Source of the DNA: Schlesneria sphaerica
Lineage (GTDB): Bacteria; Planctomycetota; Planctomycetia; Planctomycetales; Planctomycetaceae
Assembly (NCBI RefSeq): GCF_044336245.1
Contig: NZ_CP172346.1
Location: 372,001-436,000 of the forward strand
Length of the DNA: 64,000 bases
Reading direction: 5' to 3'
The notes below the pieces were generated by a model. That model was not told the DNA's origin and ran no database searches. It was given only the letters and a program-made list of their open reading frames with translations. The translations under genes were made by a program, and so were the position numbers. Below, piece by piece: positions 63,436-64,000 of the stretch (the first letter of the stretch is position 1; every line of letters starts with the position of its first letter).

Positions 63436-64000
63436 ATGACTCGATCTTCGGCATTGATGACGATGATGTTGTTCATGGTCCCCGGACTGGCTGCTGCGGC
63501 CGATGGACCTCTCCCTCCGAAAGAAGCGGCTGCCAGCATTTCGCTTCCGGAAGGATTCCGGGCCACATTGTTTGCCGGTGAGCCCGATGTTTCGCAGCCG
63601 ATGTCGATCACGTTCGATGATCGAGGACGAATGTGGGTGGTCGAATGCCGAACCTATCCCAAGTGGCAGCCTGCCAACGTGACTGAAGGAACGGACCGCA
63701 TCCTGATCCTCGAAGACGTTGACGGGGACGGACAGTTCGACAAGCGGACGGTCTTTCTGGACAAAGGGGTCAACCTCAGTTCTGTGGAATTCGGCTTCGG
63801 CGGAGTTTTCGTCACCGCAATTCCTAAACTGATCTTCATTCCCGATGCGAACGGAGATGACGTTCCAGACGGACCGGCTCAAGTGCTTCTGGACGGTTTC
63901 GACGTGAAGGCAATTCACAACGTGGCCAATAGCCTCACCTGGGGCCCCGACGGCTGGCTGTACGGTTGCAACGGAATCCTTTCGAACTCCCGTATCGGCA
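63436..64000 (+). CDS. PVC-type membrane-bound dehydrogenase, 5' part
   Basis: The first 188 residues of a gene that runs off the window. After a signal peptide (hydrophobic 7-21) comes SLPEGFRATLFAGEPDVSQPMSITFDDRGRMWVVECRTYP and ILEDVDGDGQFDKRTVF, the beta-propeller start of the large planctomycete/verrucomicrobial 'putative membrane-bound dehydrogenase' family, which often ends in a c-type heme or HEAT-repeat region. Periplasmic redox function is expected, with the sugar substrate unknown. The ATG at 63436 follows GAAAGAGAG. Confidence 0.9.
   Translation, partial: MTRSSALMTMMLFMVPGLAAAADGPLPPKEAAASISLPEGFRATLFAGEPDVSQPMSITFDDRGRMWVVECRTYPKWQPANVTEGTDRILILEDVDGDGQFDKRTVFLDKGVNLSSVEFGFGGVFVTAIPKLIFIPDANGDDVPDGPAQVLLDGFDVKAIHNVANSLTWGPDGWLYGCNGILSNSRIG

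Overview
The window reads as a chromosomal segment of a planctomycete, probably near Planctomycetaceae (Schlesneria/Planctopirus/Gimesia-like). The grounds are a DUF1559 protein with a pilin-like N-terminus, a BlaI/M56 pair whose peptidase carries long extracellular regulatory-like repeats, a PVC-type membrane-bound dehydrogenase at the right edge, a PEP-CTERM protein, and many orphan housekeeping genes (mraY outside any cell-division cluster, nrdR without nrd genes, modBC without modA). Genes lie on both strands in short operons. No tRNA, rRNA, CRISPR array, insertion sequence, prophage or integrase was seen.

Layout. 0-8 kb: the 3' part of thiC, a CE15-like esterase, a MOSC protein, a lone LolD-type ATPase, a Tat-exported sugar isomerase-like protein, a serine beta-lactamase-like hydrolase and a DUF1570-type zinc peptidase. 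8-17 kb: SixA-like phosphatase, an unrecognised secreted protein, nrdR, a ComF-like phosphoribosyltransferase, a sodium:solute symporter coupled to a small membrane protein, mraY, and another secreted protein. 17-21 kb: the M56/BlaI pair with visible promoter and operators. 21-28 kb: a KaiC-like ATPase, a DUF58 protein, aroA, an FHA coiled-coil protein and modBC. 28-35 kb: metH with a structured leader, dcd and mutY.

35-47 kb is the most distinctive block: a chemosensory cluster with no cheY and no motility genes. It encodes a response regulator fused to a PP2C/SpoIIE phosphatase (divergent), then an Hpt-STAS fusion, a hybrid CheA with its own receiver, CheW, an MCP, CheB, CheR and a secreted leucine-rich-repeat protein. 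The parts suggest that a chemoreceptor array controls a partner-switch (PP2C acting on STAS) instead of a flagellar motor.

47-64 kb holds an acyl-CoA ligase, a DUF1559 protein and a small lipoprotein. A compact run follows: PhyH-type dioxygenase, MFS transporter, and an ArsI/CadI-like VOC protein with a methyltransferase-like tail, the last two start/stop overlapped. Then come an SbcD/YhaO-like nuclease, several secreted proteins (one combining CXXCH with terpene-cyclase-like repeats), a double zinc-ribbon membrane protein, two small unknowns, a PEP-CTERM protein and the start of a PVC dehydrogenase. Several noncoding gaps here contain strong inverted repeats.

All functional calls come from reading motifs and from family knowledge. 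No similarity search or RNA folding was run.
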